This document shows positions 34,169-45,352 of a stretch of 64,000 nucleotides of DNA, one piece after another. How positions within the stretch are numbered: the stretch's first letter is position 1; each line of letters opens with the position of its first letter. The stretch lies in contig JAPEUQ010000008.1 of NCBI GenBank assembly GCA_027946365.1, positions 186,001-250,000 on the forward strand. Direction: 5' to 3'. This stretch comes from Kalmusia sp. IMI 367209. Taxonomy: Eukaryota > Ascomycota > Dothideomycetes > Pleosporales > Didymosphaeriaceae. The notes beneath the pieces were generated by a model. The model had not been told where the DNA came from, searched no databases, and worked only from the letters and a program-made list of their open reading frames with translations. Position numbers and translations under genes: made by a program.

Positions 34169-35582
34169 ATGGAGAACCGACCAACGTCCTCCCAAGCGAG
34201 CGACGTGGAAATGGGGGGAGCCATCATTACTGAAGAGCTGGTCGAACAAGGCGTCTACATATCATTCGCGCGTTCCATACCTCAGGAAACTTCCTTTCCC
34301 TGCTCTAGCCATCATTATCACTTTAATAATCGTCAACCTCCTTGTCTGGACAGCCGTGGGCATAGTTTTGGTCTTACCCCCAAGCCCCTACCATATCCTC
34401 CAGCTAACAGTACCCAGCACTTTCATACACCTCTCATCTCAACTGCGATTCTATCATGGACACTCGGTCTCCGCCACGCTCTCGACGCAGACCACATCTC
34501 TGCTATAGATCTCATGACAAGGAGACTTATTGCGTCTGGCCAGCGCCCTGTCACAGTCGGCATGTTCTTCAGCCTAGGCCACTCCACCATCGTCATCATC
34601 ACTTCCCTTGTCGTTGCAGGCACCGCGGCCGCCGTGTCCTCCAAGTTTGACAATTTCTCGCGCGTAGGCGGCATCATCGGTACTTCCGTGTCCGCTGCTT
34701 TCCTCCTTCTCCTCGGCCTGATGAATTTGTACATCCTATATAAGCTCGTCGTGCAGATGAAGAAGCTGATCGCCTCGGAACCTGGCACCGAACACCAGGA
34801 ATTCAAGATCCAGGGCGGAGGGTGCTTATTCCCGATTCTGCAAAGGTTGTTCAAGCTGATCGATCGGCCGTGGAAAATGTACCCCTTAGGCGTGCTTTTT
34901 GGTCTGGGCTTTGACACGTCGTCTGAGATTGCCATCCTGGGCATCTCGAGCATTCAGGCAACTAAGGGAACGTCGATATGGCTCATCCTGCTGTTTCCGT
35001 TGTTGTTCACGGCGGGCATGTGTTTGTTGGACACGACGGATGGCGCGCTGATGATGAGCTTGTATACGAGTACGCAGCTGGCGCGTGATCCCATCGCCAT
35101 CTGTTACTACAGTATTGTGCTCACTGTCATTACCGTCATTGTGGCTACTATTATTGGGGTGGTGCAGTTCCTCAACCTGGCGCTAAATGTTGCGGAGCCG
35201 GAGGGCAGGTTCTGGGATGGAGTCGAACGGCTAGGAGAGAGCTGGGACATTGTTGGTAAGTTGTCTTTGCGAGCAGTTGGTGTTTCAGGCAAGGCGCTAA
35301 CGTCGAGCAGGTGGGGCTATTTGCGGCGCGTTCGTGGTGTTTGGGGGGCTGAGTGTGCTGCTGTATAAACCGTGGAGGAGGCGCGTCGACCAGAAGCGAA
35401 TGAGGAACGCGACATTCGAACCTCTTCCTACGCAAGGTGACGTTGAGGTGGAAGATGGAGAAGAAAGGGAAGACCTGAGTGAGAGGAGAAATGATACCTC
35501 GAAGGCTATGGACGTTAGCATCGAACCAGTCGAAGTCACTGATGCAGCGGGTCCATCTGGGCCCCCAGAAACCCAAAGGTAA
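34169..35582 (+). CDS. NiCoT-family nickel/cobalt permease (apparent +1 frameshift)
   Basis: High-affinity Ni2+/Co2+ transporter of eight or so helices in the plasma or vacuolar membrane, supplying nickel to urease in fungi. The family signature LGLRHALDADHISAID (HxxxxDH in helix II) is intact, as are SLGHSTIVIITSLVV, the FGLGFDTSSEIAILG signature and LFTAGMCLLDTTDG. Introns: 34371-34417, and 35256-35310, which joins DIVG to GAICGAFVVFGG. The tail is acidic and polar. The N-terminal frame (MENRPTSSQASDVEMG) and the first helix (LPFPALAIIITLIIVNLLVW) are in different frames; one extra G in the G6 run at 34213-34218 accounts for this, with no intron possible. Otherwise it is complete. Confidence 0.9.
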
Positions 35583-35696
35583 CACAATTGTCAAACCAAA
35601 TGGTATTCGCAATCTAGAACAACACAAAACAGTGAAGATATTACGAAATGAAGATGACAGATCAGTTCACCGCTAAGTGTCTCCCCTTGAAACGTT

Positions 35697-36974
35697 TTAA
35701 AAGGCTGAAGGTCCATTTACAACCTCCTCCTTCGTCCATCTGATTTCCTTCGCAACACTTGCCCCCGATGTCGTCTTCGCAAAACTCATCCCAAGCAAGT
35801 AGTCCCTCCCCTTGATTAGCCACGCCACCCAACTTGGCACCCGCCAGCCCATGATCGCGCCGACACCGCCCTTCGTCCCAATCGGCACAACCATCATCTC
35901 CTTCATGTTCGGGACGAAGACGCGATCTCTCCCCGGGGCAGCATGCTCGGGTTGTGAGGCATTGTATGCAAGTAAGTCGCGCTTGAGGTTGGTCACGACC
36001 ACAGGCAATCCGTCAATGATGTCCAGAATAGTATTGCGGCTAGCGGAGGAAATGTCGCCGACGGCGTAGACGCGTGGACCAGCGCCATCGACGCGCAGAG
36101 TCTGTGCATTCGTCTTGATGTATTTCCTATCATCGAGTAGATCAAGCGGGATCCAGGAAGAGTTGGGGAGAACGCCGTACGCGGGGATGTACAAGTCCGC
36201 TGTCATGCGTTGCCCGTTCGCCAACACGACTGTCGTCCGTCCATCTTGTTCCTTGTGTGTATCTGCGACGCGTGTATTATACTGTACATCCACACCGAGG
36301 GCATTGAGCTTGTGCTCTGCCTGCGCACCAATAGCTGGACGAACACTAGGTAGAAGATTCTCGGCGGACGTGAGTAGTGTTATCTGCACCTTGCGCTGCG
36401 GCGAGGAGAACCAGCCTGGCCTGCCGTTGAGATAATCGCCAAGTTCCCCGGCAGCTTCGACGCCCGTCGCGCCGCCTCCAACAACGATGATGGATTTTGC
36501 GGCTTTCGCTTGGGTGTTGGTGGATTGGATAGCAGCCAAGGTTTCTTCCTTGTCGCTCCAGGTAGAGAACGCGGGATGGTATGTCCTGCTGCCCGTCGCT
36601 ACGACTAACGCATGATATGTCAACGTCTCTCCATCTTTAGCACCTTTCCTTTCATATTTCACTGTTCTTGAGGTTATGTCGAGATCGGTTGCAGCACCCT
36701 GTATCCACGTAAAGTCTTCTTTGGCATAGCCCTTGAACGCCTCCGCGAGCGGCGCAAAGACTCTTTCCGCGGGGAGGAGATCGGCAGAAGCAGCGACCCG
36801 CGGGGAAGCGACGCGGAAGAAAAAGTCGGACGATGGAGATATGATGTAGAGATGATAGTGGGTTGAAGGATGGGTGGTACGCAGGAGGGGCAGAATGTGT
36901 TTGGCGATGTAGTGGGTGGTTTGGATTCCAGCGTAGGAGGCGCCCAGGACGACGATGTTGCGGGTGTCTTTCAT
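35697..36974 (-). CDS. FSP1/AIF-like FAD-dependent NAD(P)H oxidoreductase
   Basis: Single exon, 425 residues from ATG 36974. Earlier ATGs at 37052 and 36995 precede a less likely leader. Pyridine-nucleotide-disulphide oxidoreductase fold: FAD turn VVLGASYAGIQTTHYI at the start, ALVVATGSRTYHPAF (the ATG motif), second Rossmann turn IIVVGGGATGVEAAGELGDY for NAD(P)H, and the FAD-binding RVYAVGDISSASR near the C-terminus. There is no redox-active CxxC, so it belongs to the AIF/AMID/FSP1 (NDH-2-like) branch, which reduces quinones. It is convergent with the nickel permease, 114 nt apart. The cell location is not evident; the C-terminus KGRDYLLGMSFAKTTSG could be membrane-associated. Confidence 0.87.
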   Translation of the reverse strand: MKDTRNIVVLGASYAGIQTTHYIAKHILPLLRTTHPSTHYHLYIISPSSDFFFRVASPRVAASADLLPAERVFAPLAEAFKGYAKEDFTWIQGAATDLDITSRTVKYERKGAKDGETLTYHALVVATGSRTYHPAFSTWSDKEETLAAIQSTNTQAKAAKSIIVVGGGATGVEAAGELGDYLNGRPGWFSSPQRKVQITLLTSAENLLPSVRPAIGAQAEHKLNALGVDVQYNTRVADTHKEQDGRTTVVLANGQRMTADLYIPAYGVLPNSSWIPLDLLDDRKYIKTNAQTLRVDGAGPRVYAVGDISSASRNTILDIIDGLPVVVTNLKRDLLAYNASQPEHAAPGRDRVFVPNMKEMMVVPIGTKGGVGAIMGWRVPSWVAWLIKGRDYLLGMSFAKTTSGASVAKEIRWTKEEVVNGPSAF

Positions 36975-37919
36975 GATGGGATATCCTTTATGCATTAAAT
37001 GGATCTGAGGAGTTTGGAAGGGACGTTCAATGGTGCAGTGCGTAGATGCCATTCAGCGACATCGTCACGTTTCTTTATACCGTGTAGTTATTGCCCTTCT
37101 CTGCTACTGCAGGACGCCCTCCAACGCCCTGTATCGCCGGACGAATATCCACACATCAGGCATCTTCGTCTTCGCAATCGGTCTCATACTGGCAAATCTT
37201 GCTGGCGTACAGCTTGCCTAATCGGGGCTTCAACCTAGGCTTCGGAATAAGGACGGGATTCAGATCCAGTCTTGCTATTGTTAATCCCTTGAGAAAGATA
37301 CGAAATTTAATAAGCAATTGTTAGTTAAACGAACAGGATTGTCTCCGGAAGCTGTACACGCCCGTTCCGGTGGTGTAGTTTGTAAGCGGTGGTGCGCTCG
37401 GAGAATTCTGATTGGCTGGACGAGTACTGGACGACCGTATATTAGTGGGCGGATAGCAAGCATCCGGCCGCTTATTCACGCGAAGAGAGACATTGAAACA
37501 TTTTTTTTGAGGGCGCAAGGCTACAATATGAATACGCAAGCCGACTGCTGCATTGCATTTGGATTGTGGTGGATTTTCTTGGTTGATTTCAAGATGGACG
37601 GATGCATACTTGTTCATATTTCACGCATCGACACAGCGCTCTTCCATACTCTACAGTGAGCTCTCTGTTGCTAACTCTCCAGGAGGAAATTATCAGAATA
37701 ATTGCCACAAGAGCTGAGCGCTCAGGGTATCTCAGGTATCGTGCTAAATCATTGGAAGGATTTCTTGGAGATGAGCAACTGTGCACAGCTGACCTAGCAA
37801 GATTTCGCATCTAATCATATGTAGACGTGTGTATGATGCTGAAAGCTTGAATTGAAGACCTTCGCATCGGCCTAATGTTTACTACTCGTTGGTACCTTTC
37901 TCACTATGGCTCCTACCCT
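36975..37919. other. Intergenic region
   Basis: No gene supported. A T-rich tract (37501-37509) is the only visible irregularity. Confidence 0.4.
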
Positions 37920-38864
37920 TCATCGACCAGTATCTGCTAATGATCCTCCTAATGGTCCTCCCAATGAGGATGCAAGGATTGCACTTGTGCGTATCACTCG
38001 TCGCTCGATCTGAAAGACATCATACATTCCCAACTTAAGTGCTTGTGACAGCCGCTGCATTGAATGTGGTACAATCGTCGACCTGGAACGGTTAGTAATT
38101 GTCAGATAGGAATATTAAAGTGAGCCAACTTACTTTCTCCAGGAGCGAAGCACAATTGGGGAAATTTTTCGTACCAGCAGATGCCTTGTATTGCTCTAGA
38201 TGACGCTCGTTCTCCGAGTCCTTCTTAGCGTACCCTTCGTGTTCCTTGTAGGTACGACCCACGTGAGGGGAAATTGGCGAGGGACAGTGTGTGCAGGTTT
38301 GGGTGATGCAGGTTGGACAAGTGAAGATGCCTTATTTACCGTTCACATAGTAAACGGAAGAGCAGTCTGGGCGCCTGCAATAACGGAACTGGTCGCCGTG
38401 AGAGTCGATGAAGTACGTAGCCGGCGTCTTCGATAAGCTTTCCAAGTCGGCACCGGTAAGGCGTTGGCCAAGATCATTCAGTTGGAAAGGCTTCTGGCAA
38501 CCCTCATCTAAACCAAAAAGCGGAAAGTAGTTCCTAATCGATCTTTGCTTGCAACATAGACTCAATGTTCCTAACATTCATTGCAGCACACGTGGCCACA
38601 AGAGAAGGCGAAATTATCTGTTTTTTCTTTACAGCTTGCGCAAGATCGTGGAAGAGGGTGACTGAATTTTTGGATGATAGATTCATGATCGTATTGAGGG
38701 CAACATAGTGTGAGCCTCTTCGTGATGATGTCGAGGCTCACATTCTTTGGACCCAAGGCGGCTCGAACTTTCGACAGAGCACCAGAGCGTAGTATGTCTT
38801 GTAAGGAATTCTTCTCAAGAGTGAAAAAGTATGCTCCTCGCTCTGCTTGTTGCATGTCTTTCAC
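37920..38864 (-). pseudogene. RING-IBR (RBR-type) E3 ubiquitin ligase relic
   Basis: C-terminal portion of a large fungal RING-between-RING ubiquitin ligase, now broken. Order on the minus strand: GPKNVSLDIITKRLTL, RING start SCASCKEKTDNFAFSCGHVCCNEC, a frame change, GCQKPFQLNDLGQRL, IBR block QFRYCRRPDCSSVYYVNGK, an in-frame TAA (38332-38334), then GIFTCPTCITQTCTHC, an intron-like GTAAGT, a frame change, the second zinc block HIQCSGCHKHLSWEC, a TGA near 38005, and a Gly and Leu-rich tail. Cysteine spacing CxxxxC and CPTC/CTHC is that of IBR domains. At least two frame changes and two stops mean no active product. The N-terminal part that such proteins carry was not found upstream. Confidence 0.72.
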
Positions 38865-39875
38865 TTACGCTTTATCATTAGTCACTGACACTAAACAATT
38901 CTATAATGTACAACCGACACGATTCACCTTATGTTGTACTAGCGTAGAGGAGTATTGGGAGACTTGACAAACTGAATTTTGGGTAAGTACGGAGATGGCG
39001 TGGCATTGCGTGATATGCTAGAATGGGGCCTGTCTGCTAATGCTGGCTCACTACCAGTCCCAATATCATCGCTCAGGTCCATAGCGCACTCTAGCGTCTC
39101 GCGTCCTTTAGCATACCATGTTGTATATCTTCGATTTGGGCCTCGTCCTACCTCGAATTCGACTGTATGTTGTGTCGCCCAGGGGCACTTAAATCTTGAT
39201 GCTTTTCCATCCCCGCGACATCACGATGTACCTTACTTTAGTCCATTCGGTTGACGCCCTGGAAACTGATGTTGATCCTATCAAGAAGGTAGAGACTGCG
39301 ATGAACAAGTTCCGACAGGATGATGTCGACGGAAGCTACGAGGAAGTGCAAGTGTATATCAAGGGCAGCCGCAGCTAGCCCAATGTTCTGCCTAAGAGTC
39401 AGGCTAGGGGAGGGAGGTAAGGCTTGCGATGTTCATCTATACAAGTCTATTTTTACTTGGAGACTTTAAACTCGATGTCCATGTCGAGGCTCGAGAATCT
39501 CCACGACCCATGGTGGACGTCACGTGCTACAGCCGTCATAGGGTGCTCAAGGTCTATAGCGTGGCATCGAGGCATGTCGAGGCTCATTGAATTCCACCTT
39601 ATATTCAATCGTCACCAGCCCATGACAATTTGCGTATGCGACACTTCACGCCTCTTCTGGAATCAAGTCAGCGCGGTAGTGCACCTCTTCGTGTCTTGAT
39701 CTGGTCTTATTCGAACTCACGGCTCCACGGACATTGCTTCACACGCCGGAGAAACTGCACGCTTTCAGGCGACCGGCATTTCACCCCTCGAGGCAGCGTC
39801 TTATGCATCTGCAACCAGATGACGTTTCGCTCTTCGTTCCGGAGAAACGTGCATCGTGTGTTGGAGAGTCCTAAG
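38865..39875. other. Intergenic region with a coding-like scrap
   Basis: No complete gene. On the plus strand, 39199-39378 encodes a tail VHSVDALETDVDPIKKVETA then FRQDDVDGSYEEVQVYIKGS ending in a stop, with good coding character. It may be the last exon of an undetected gene or a fragment; no family recognised. Confidence 0.35.
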
Positions 39876-42800
39876 ACACACTCATCAGCGTCGTGCGGCT
39901 TCACGGCATCTCGCCTCTAGCCGCTCGCGGCGGACCCTGCCCGCCAAGCGTTTCGCCCGCGTCCGCAACCCTGCCCCATCTCGACGAGCTCACCCTTTTT
40001 GAGCGGCTCCGGACGGTCTGCCACATTTCGTCCCTCGTATACACACGCCCCAATGTGCTGTCCCAGATGAGTTGGAATCTGCTGGAGCGCTTCCTCGAGT
40101 CGGATCACTTCAACCACGATCCATCGCTCACGGTAGCTTACCTCTCGTAAGTCCCCCAAAGCCACCTTTGCGTCCCGCTTCGCACGGCCGTAGCACATGT
40201 CCATACATGCCTACACACATGGCAGAGCTCCTCGCTAACCACCCCTACGCAGACGATACGCAGACCATGTCGGCATCCACTATGTGCTCTGCAACAAGCT
40301 GCGCCATTTCGCATACGAGGAGATCGAGTTCTTCCTGCCGCAGTACGCCCATGTCTCCGCACGCCCATACTTAGCTCATGCGGAACAGGCTATGTCACCT
40401 TCTCATTAGCGTCGACAACGAGTCGATGGCCCTGGAGGAGTTCATAATAGACTTATGCGAGGAGTCGGTCAATGGCGCGCTGCTGGTGGGCTTGCAATAC
40501 GACGCAGAGCTGCTCGGTCGCTAATTTGCATAGACTTTCTGGCTCTTCCAGACCTACCTCCACGATCTCGCTGCAGACCCGAATTCGTACTCGTTCAAAA
40601 CATGCCGCCGCATATACAACAAGGTCCAGCGCATCGTCTTCGGCTCCGCCGAGCCCCAGCGCCGCGAGAAGGTCAAAGAAAACATTATGCCCGTTACTGT
40701 CTTGTCTAGTCTGGTGCTTGCCAGCATAGCCGCGCCTTTCCTCCCCAGACATGCCGGACCTCTAGCCATCGCACAGGCGCGGAAACCACGACCGCTAGAT
40801 GACATGATCTCGGACAATGTGCAGACAGCTAAGGTGGGTAGGAGCAACACAGTGGCAGGCACTCCACGACCCAGGCGGACGCGAGGGACTGGTGGACATT
40901 CAGATCCTGAAGACGGAAGGGCCACAAAATCTCCTGCATCAACATCAAAGGACTTGGACCTGCGCAGGAAGGCCGCGAGGCCTCCTCGTCCGGATCGTGT
41001 CGCTTCTGCCCACCAACGGCCCACCCTCCTCTCCGTCAGCTCAGAAGCCCGTCTCAGCTCGTCCTCCCTGCCTGATTTCCGCAATTCTGCAACATCTCCC
41101 CTGCCAACGCCCCCCGCTACCGCCGGCTTAGGTCCCAAGCCTGACCATTACCGCTATAGCAAGCACCATACCCACACACCGAGACCGCTTACCCCGACGG
41201 CATTATCCCGTTCCCAAAAGCGGAGACTCCTCCGATCAAACTACTTTCGAGTTGAGACGCAGTTCTTGAGCGCGTTGGAGGATATATCGAACCGACTCGT
41301 TATTGTACCCAAGCAAGCCCGCCTGAGTGCACTGCGGGCAGAATTGGCACTCATGGACCAGGACCTCCCAGCCGAAGTCGACATCCCTGTGATCTCACCC
41401 GCAACTTTGAGAGATGGAGTCGCCTCCCAGAGCCAGCATCATCGCATCGTGAGGATAAATCCGGCAGAAGCAACCAGTCTTAATAGTGCCGAGCGAGTAC
41501 CATATCTGTTGATGGTTGAAGTTTTGAAAGAAGATTTTGACTTCGACCCAGACTCAGAGCAGAACCAGCAACTTCTAGAAAAGCTGATGTTAGAGAAAGG
41601 CACTTCAAAACGACGACTCTTCGATATCACACATGCCGACCATTCTGTACATGATAGAACCCCACCAAATGGCTCTGACAGTGTGTTTGAACCTGCAAAT
41701 GGTGACCTTAGTAGTACATCGCTTATCAACGAGCCGGATGCGACCGACATTACATCAGGTCTTGCGCGAATAGCACTTCCGAGTACTGTTGTCACTGCGA
41801 TAAATGGCAAGGCCACTGCACCCAGATCGTCTAGCGGAGCGAACACCCTCTCTTCAATTGCGGCCCTGTCTACCCCACGAACATCAGATACGGAGAATAG
41901 TAGGTCGAGTAGCCCCGCGCCCCGTAAGATGACACTACCAATCACGCGCGGAACGCTCAGCGCCGATCAGCCAGACATATCTGCTCTTGCCACTCATATG
42001 CGGACGGCAGCTCAGATGTTGGCTCAATTAGAAACAAGTGGCTCAAAGCGTCCAAAGGCCGAGGTTGCGGCCATTAAGGCAAAGATTATCGCTAGCATGC
42101 AGACTCTTGAAGAGCAGAACTTCCTTTCAGAGGATACGGGCCCGACTTTCGATACCATAATGGCCGAAACCGACCCCACGTCAATCACGGCGGAACCCGA
42201 TAGCATCGAAGATGGTATGCCGGTGACGACCAACTCTGGAGCAGGTGCTGCTCGTATGGAGAATGACCTGAAAACTGGAGGTGTCAAAAGACAAGGTGAT
42301 CGTGACGACCCTAGCGCTGCCACTTTTGGCGAGGAATGGAGTGCTAAGAAGGAGCGCATACGACGTTCATCACCGTATGGTCATATGAAGAACTGGGATC
42401 TGGTCAGTGTCATTGTAAAAACTGGCGCTGACCTTCGCCAAGAAGCTTTTGCCTGTCAACTTATTCAGGTATGCACAAAAATTTGGGAAGAGTCAGGCGT
42501 ACCTGTTTGGACTAAACGAATGCGAATTTTGGTCACCGGAGAGTCGTCCGGCTTGATTGAGACGATAACGAACGGGGTCTCGCTACATTCTTTGAAGCGG
42601 AGTCTAACTTTAGCAAGCATCGCTGCAGGCACCAATCCTCGGAAGCGGATCGCTACACTTAAAGATCATTTCACAAAAACTTTTGGTGAGCCTGACTCTG
42701 AACCGTATAAGGCAGGCGTCAACGCCTTTGCCCGATCTCTCGCCGCATACAGCATTATCTGCTATGTCCTGCAGTTGAAAGATCGCCACAATGGAAATCT

Positions 42801-43279
42801 GCTTATCGACAACATGGGCCACATTATCCACATTGATTTTGGCTTCATGTTGTCCAACTCCCCGGGTAGCATGGGCTTCGAGGCAGCTCCCTTCAAGCTC
42901 ACACAAGAATACGTGGACGTGCTTGGAGGTTTGACCGCCCCTGCTTTTGAAGAATTCAAGGCTCTATGTAAAAAGTCGTTCCAGGCTCTGCGGAAAGAAG
43001 CGGAGCGCTTGATCATGTTGGTAGATATGATGGGTAAGCAGAGCAAGATGCCCTGTTTTGCAGCAGGCGCAGCGGGCGTCACGAATTCACTTCGCGCACG
43101 TATGATGTTACATCTCAGTAAGGAAGAGGCGGAGGTTTTTGTCGACGAGTTGATTGCAAAGAGCGTAGGGAGTTATTATACCCGACTGTAAGTGCTCTCC
43201 ATGACTCAATCAAGCAAACGCCCGCTAATGCGCAGCCAGTTACGACACTTTCCAATACCGTACGCAAGGTATATATTGA
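39876..43279 (+). CDS. pik1: Phosphatidylinositol 4-kinase Pik1/PI4K-beta type
   Basis: Type III PI 4-kinase that makes PI4P at the Golgi and is essential in yeast. Exons to 40146, 40253-40342, 40389-40485, 40534-43187 and 43240-43279. The last exon restores the conserved C-terminus YDTFQYRTQGIY. The N-terminal helical domain is clear: LLERFLESDHFNHDP, RYADHVGIHYVLCNKLRHF, the LISVDNESMALEEFIIDLCEES block and TFWLFQTYLHDL. A long disordered linker follows. The kinase domain has VIVKTGADLRQEAFACQLI, LVTGESSGLIETI, the catalytic loop LKDRHNGNLLID, and the metal-binding HIDFGFML. The true start is not resolved: the frame is open only from about 39875, after a ctaag acceptor, so a first coding exon lies upstream. 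The gene is otherwise intact. Confidence 0.93.
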
Positions 43280-43431
43280 ATTTCGTTTCAGAGGGATCGG
43301 CATAGAAAACCCATGACGCAGCGAAGTACTTTGCTTTTTGGGATCTCCCACTCACATTCCTATGGCTTTGATTATGGGAATTGCATCGCGGTTGAGTCTT
43401 CTCTGCATTTTCTGGAGCGTGTGCGGGGATC

Positions 43432-43481
43432 TGGATTGAATTGGATTGGATTGGATTGGATTGGATTGGATTGGATTGGAT
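43432..43481. repeat. Pentanucleotide microsatellite (TGGAT)n
   Basis: Eight perfect tandem TGGAT units at 43442-43481 preceded by two more units, one imperfect (TGAAT). It is not part of any supported gene, 150 nt after the pik1 stop. Confidence 0.95.
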
Positions 43482-44302
43482 ATATACAGTGTTGGATCTT
43501 GCGAGAGCCGTCCGCTGTTAGACAGGGAGGATGGATGCTACAATGGGGAAAGTGTGTCTATACAATCTCATCTTCGATCGCTTGGTATTTCACTGCTGGT
43601 TGGCAGCGAAATTATCGTGGGTAGACTCAGCGATGGATAGCTGGGTTACAATTGAGTATATATTGAAAATGTCTCACTATATACATCATATCATCGTGCA
43701 CATACTACAATGGAGCAGCGTAGGGACAAGCCTGTCTATATCTTTTTCGGTACTTGTATGTGTTGCGACTACCTGGCTCCACACAACCTAACTTCCTTCG
43801 TACACTATTGGAGTTTCATCATTATCTTTGTCACAGTGCTGAGGAGGGGTGAAGAAATCTGACATGGCAGGAGTATGAGTAAGTTTTTAGTCAATTATAT
43901 TAAGATAAATGACTGGGTGGTAGATTGGAAGGTCAAACTGTGTAAATGTAGTATTCCTTGAAAAGAGCAATAGACTTAGGTAGGCAAACCTGCTATGTCC
44001 CGATCCCACAAGAGTCGAACTGCATTCATTCGTTGGTATTGTTCCGATCCACAGTCCTGTCTCGCCTGAATACCGTTTGTTCCACAACCTTGGGACAAAC
44101 CGAATGTGCAAAAAGAGTTTGTAATTCGTACAGAAGAGCTGAGCAGGAAAAATCATCCAAGTATACACTGCCGAGTTGGTCGTCGCAAATTTTATCGAGC
44201 ATATTTAATTGGCGCAACTCTCATCGCTTGAGACTTGGAAGGCTGTGTGTACAAGCCTGTCAGTTTCCCACTTTGATCCACTCAGTCCATTCTCCCATAT
44301 AG

Positions 44303-44360
44303 CTCATCTTCTTGTTTTACCTCGTGAGGTTCGCGACATTATATGAGTTCTGAGATGCCA
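44303..44360 (+). pseudogene. F-box/2EXR-like fragment, degenerate
   Basis: The plus strand near 44310 reads LLVLPREVRDII then a TGA stop, which matches the LPxEVRDIIY start of 2EXR/F-box-like proteins, with the Tyr position lost. The 400 nt after it are open only in pieces in different frames. I call this a scrap of a decayed family member; the evidence is one short motif. Confidence 0.3.
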
Positions 44361-45352
44361 CGTCATGTGTGACATTCACTTATTTCTGCCAACATTGTGT
44401 AGATATAACTACCTCTATGATTCGACTTGTTCTTTGTGAGAGAACATCAGCGATGAAATTGATTTCGTGTATATTGGTCAATCAAATGCCATTTTCAGGA
44501 GTCAAATTACAGGCTCACGAGATAGCCAGAAGTATCTTCTAGCAGTAATTCTTTAAGACCGCGAGGCACCATTACTCTAGATATATTTGCAATACCATGC
44601 CATCAACCTAGCGTTTGGACCGAGTTCGAAATGTGCACCGAGCCTCATAGCACCGGTAATTAGCCATGCCGATGGTATCAAGCTGCTCTGGTCGTTTGAA
44701 CATCTGAACTTACTCATCTCTGTGATTACTACTAGGCGACGACGTCCTGATGTGCCAGTACCTCTAGAAACACCAATGCAGCCTCTCAAGAATCTACCTG
44801 TCTTAAGTCTGGCTAATTTCGAACATTTAATGGCGTGTATAATATACGTTTGGGTTCAAATTACCATGGCCGTTCGACACGACTAACACTTTCGACCTCA
44901 ACAAAGCCATGCAGCTGCACTATCCTCAGGCACATCCGGGCTAATTGTGATATATGCGGAATTTAAAGGCTATCTCAAGAAATGGTTCAACCGGTGCTAC
45001 AATAGAGGTAAAAATACATTGGAGTCCTCAAAGACATTTTTTCCCTGCCAAATTGTGCTGATGGGACTAATAAGCTGCAGACGGTACGGTGAAAGTAATC
45101 CAATGAAGTTTCATTGTGCAGAGACATTCCATCAGTCATTTCTTAATGAACGGCGTCTATAATTCACACACAATGCGAGACCAATGAGTTCATACAGCCT
45201 AGCTATAAATGCTCAATGCTAATGTCCCGTCCTGGTCTTGCGCTCAACCCACCCGATTTGAACAAGCACGACTAAACCCAGTCGTTTCTCAACTGTAAGT
45301 AAATCTCATCAATCTTGAGACAATCATAAAGTATCCCCCTTTCCAAAATACC

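Larger units (their letters stand above)
43280..45352. other. Gene-poor region downstream of pik1
   Basis: About 2 kb between two plus-strand genes. It contains the pentanucleotide microsatellite, an F-box-like scrap near 44.3 kb and a TATA-like TATAAAT at 45204-45210, about 145 nt before the kinase start. No other gene supported. Confidence 0.5.

Noticed and set aside
34154..35368. 404-residue permease frame read straight through
   Set aside because: Residues between the N-terminus and LGLRHALDADH in this frame are not helix I; the true helix is in another frame and an intron (34371-34417) precedes HFHTPL.
39893..40150. Frame appearing to start with Met at 39893
   Set aside because: The codon is GTG. 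The segment is an internal coding exon of pik1 (it continues through spliced exons), so it is not a separate gene start.
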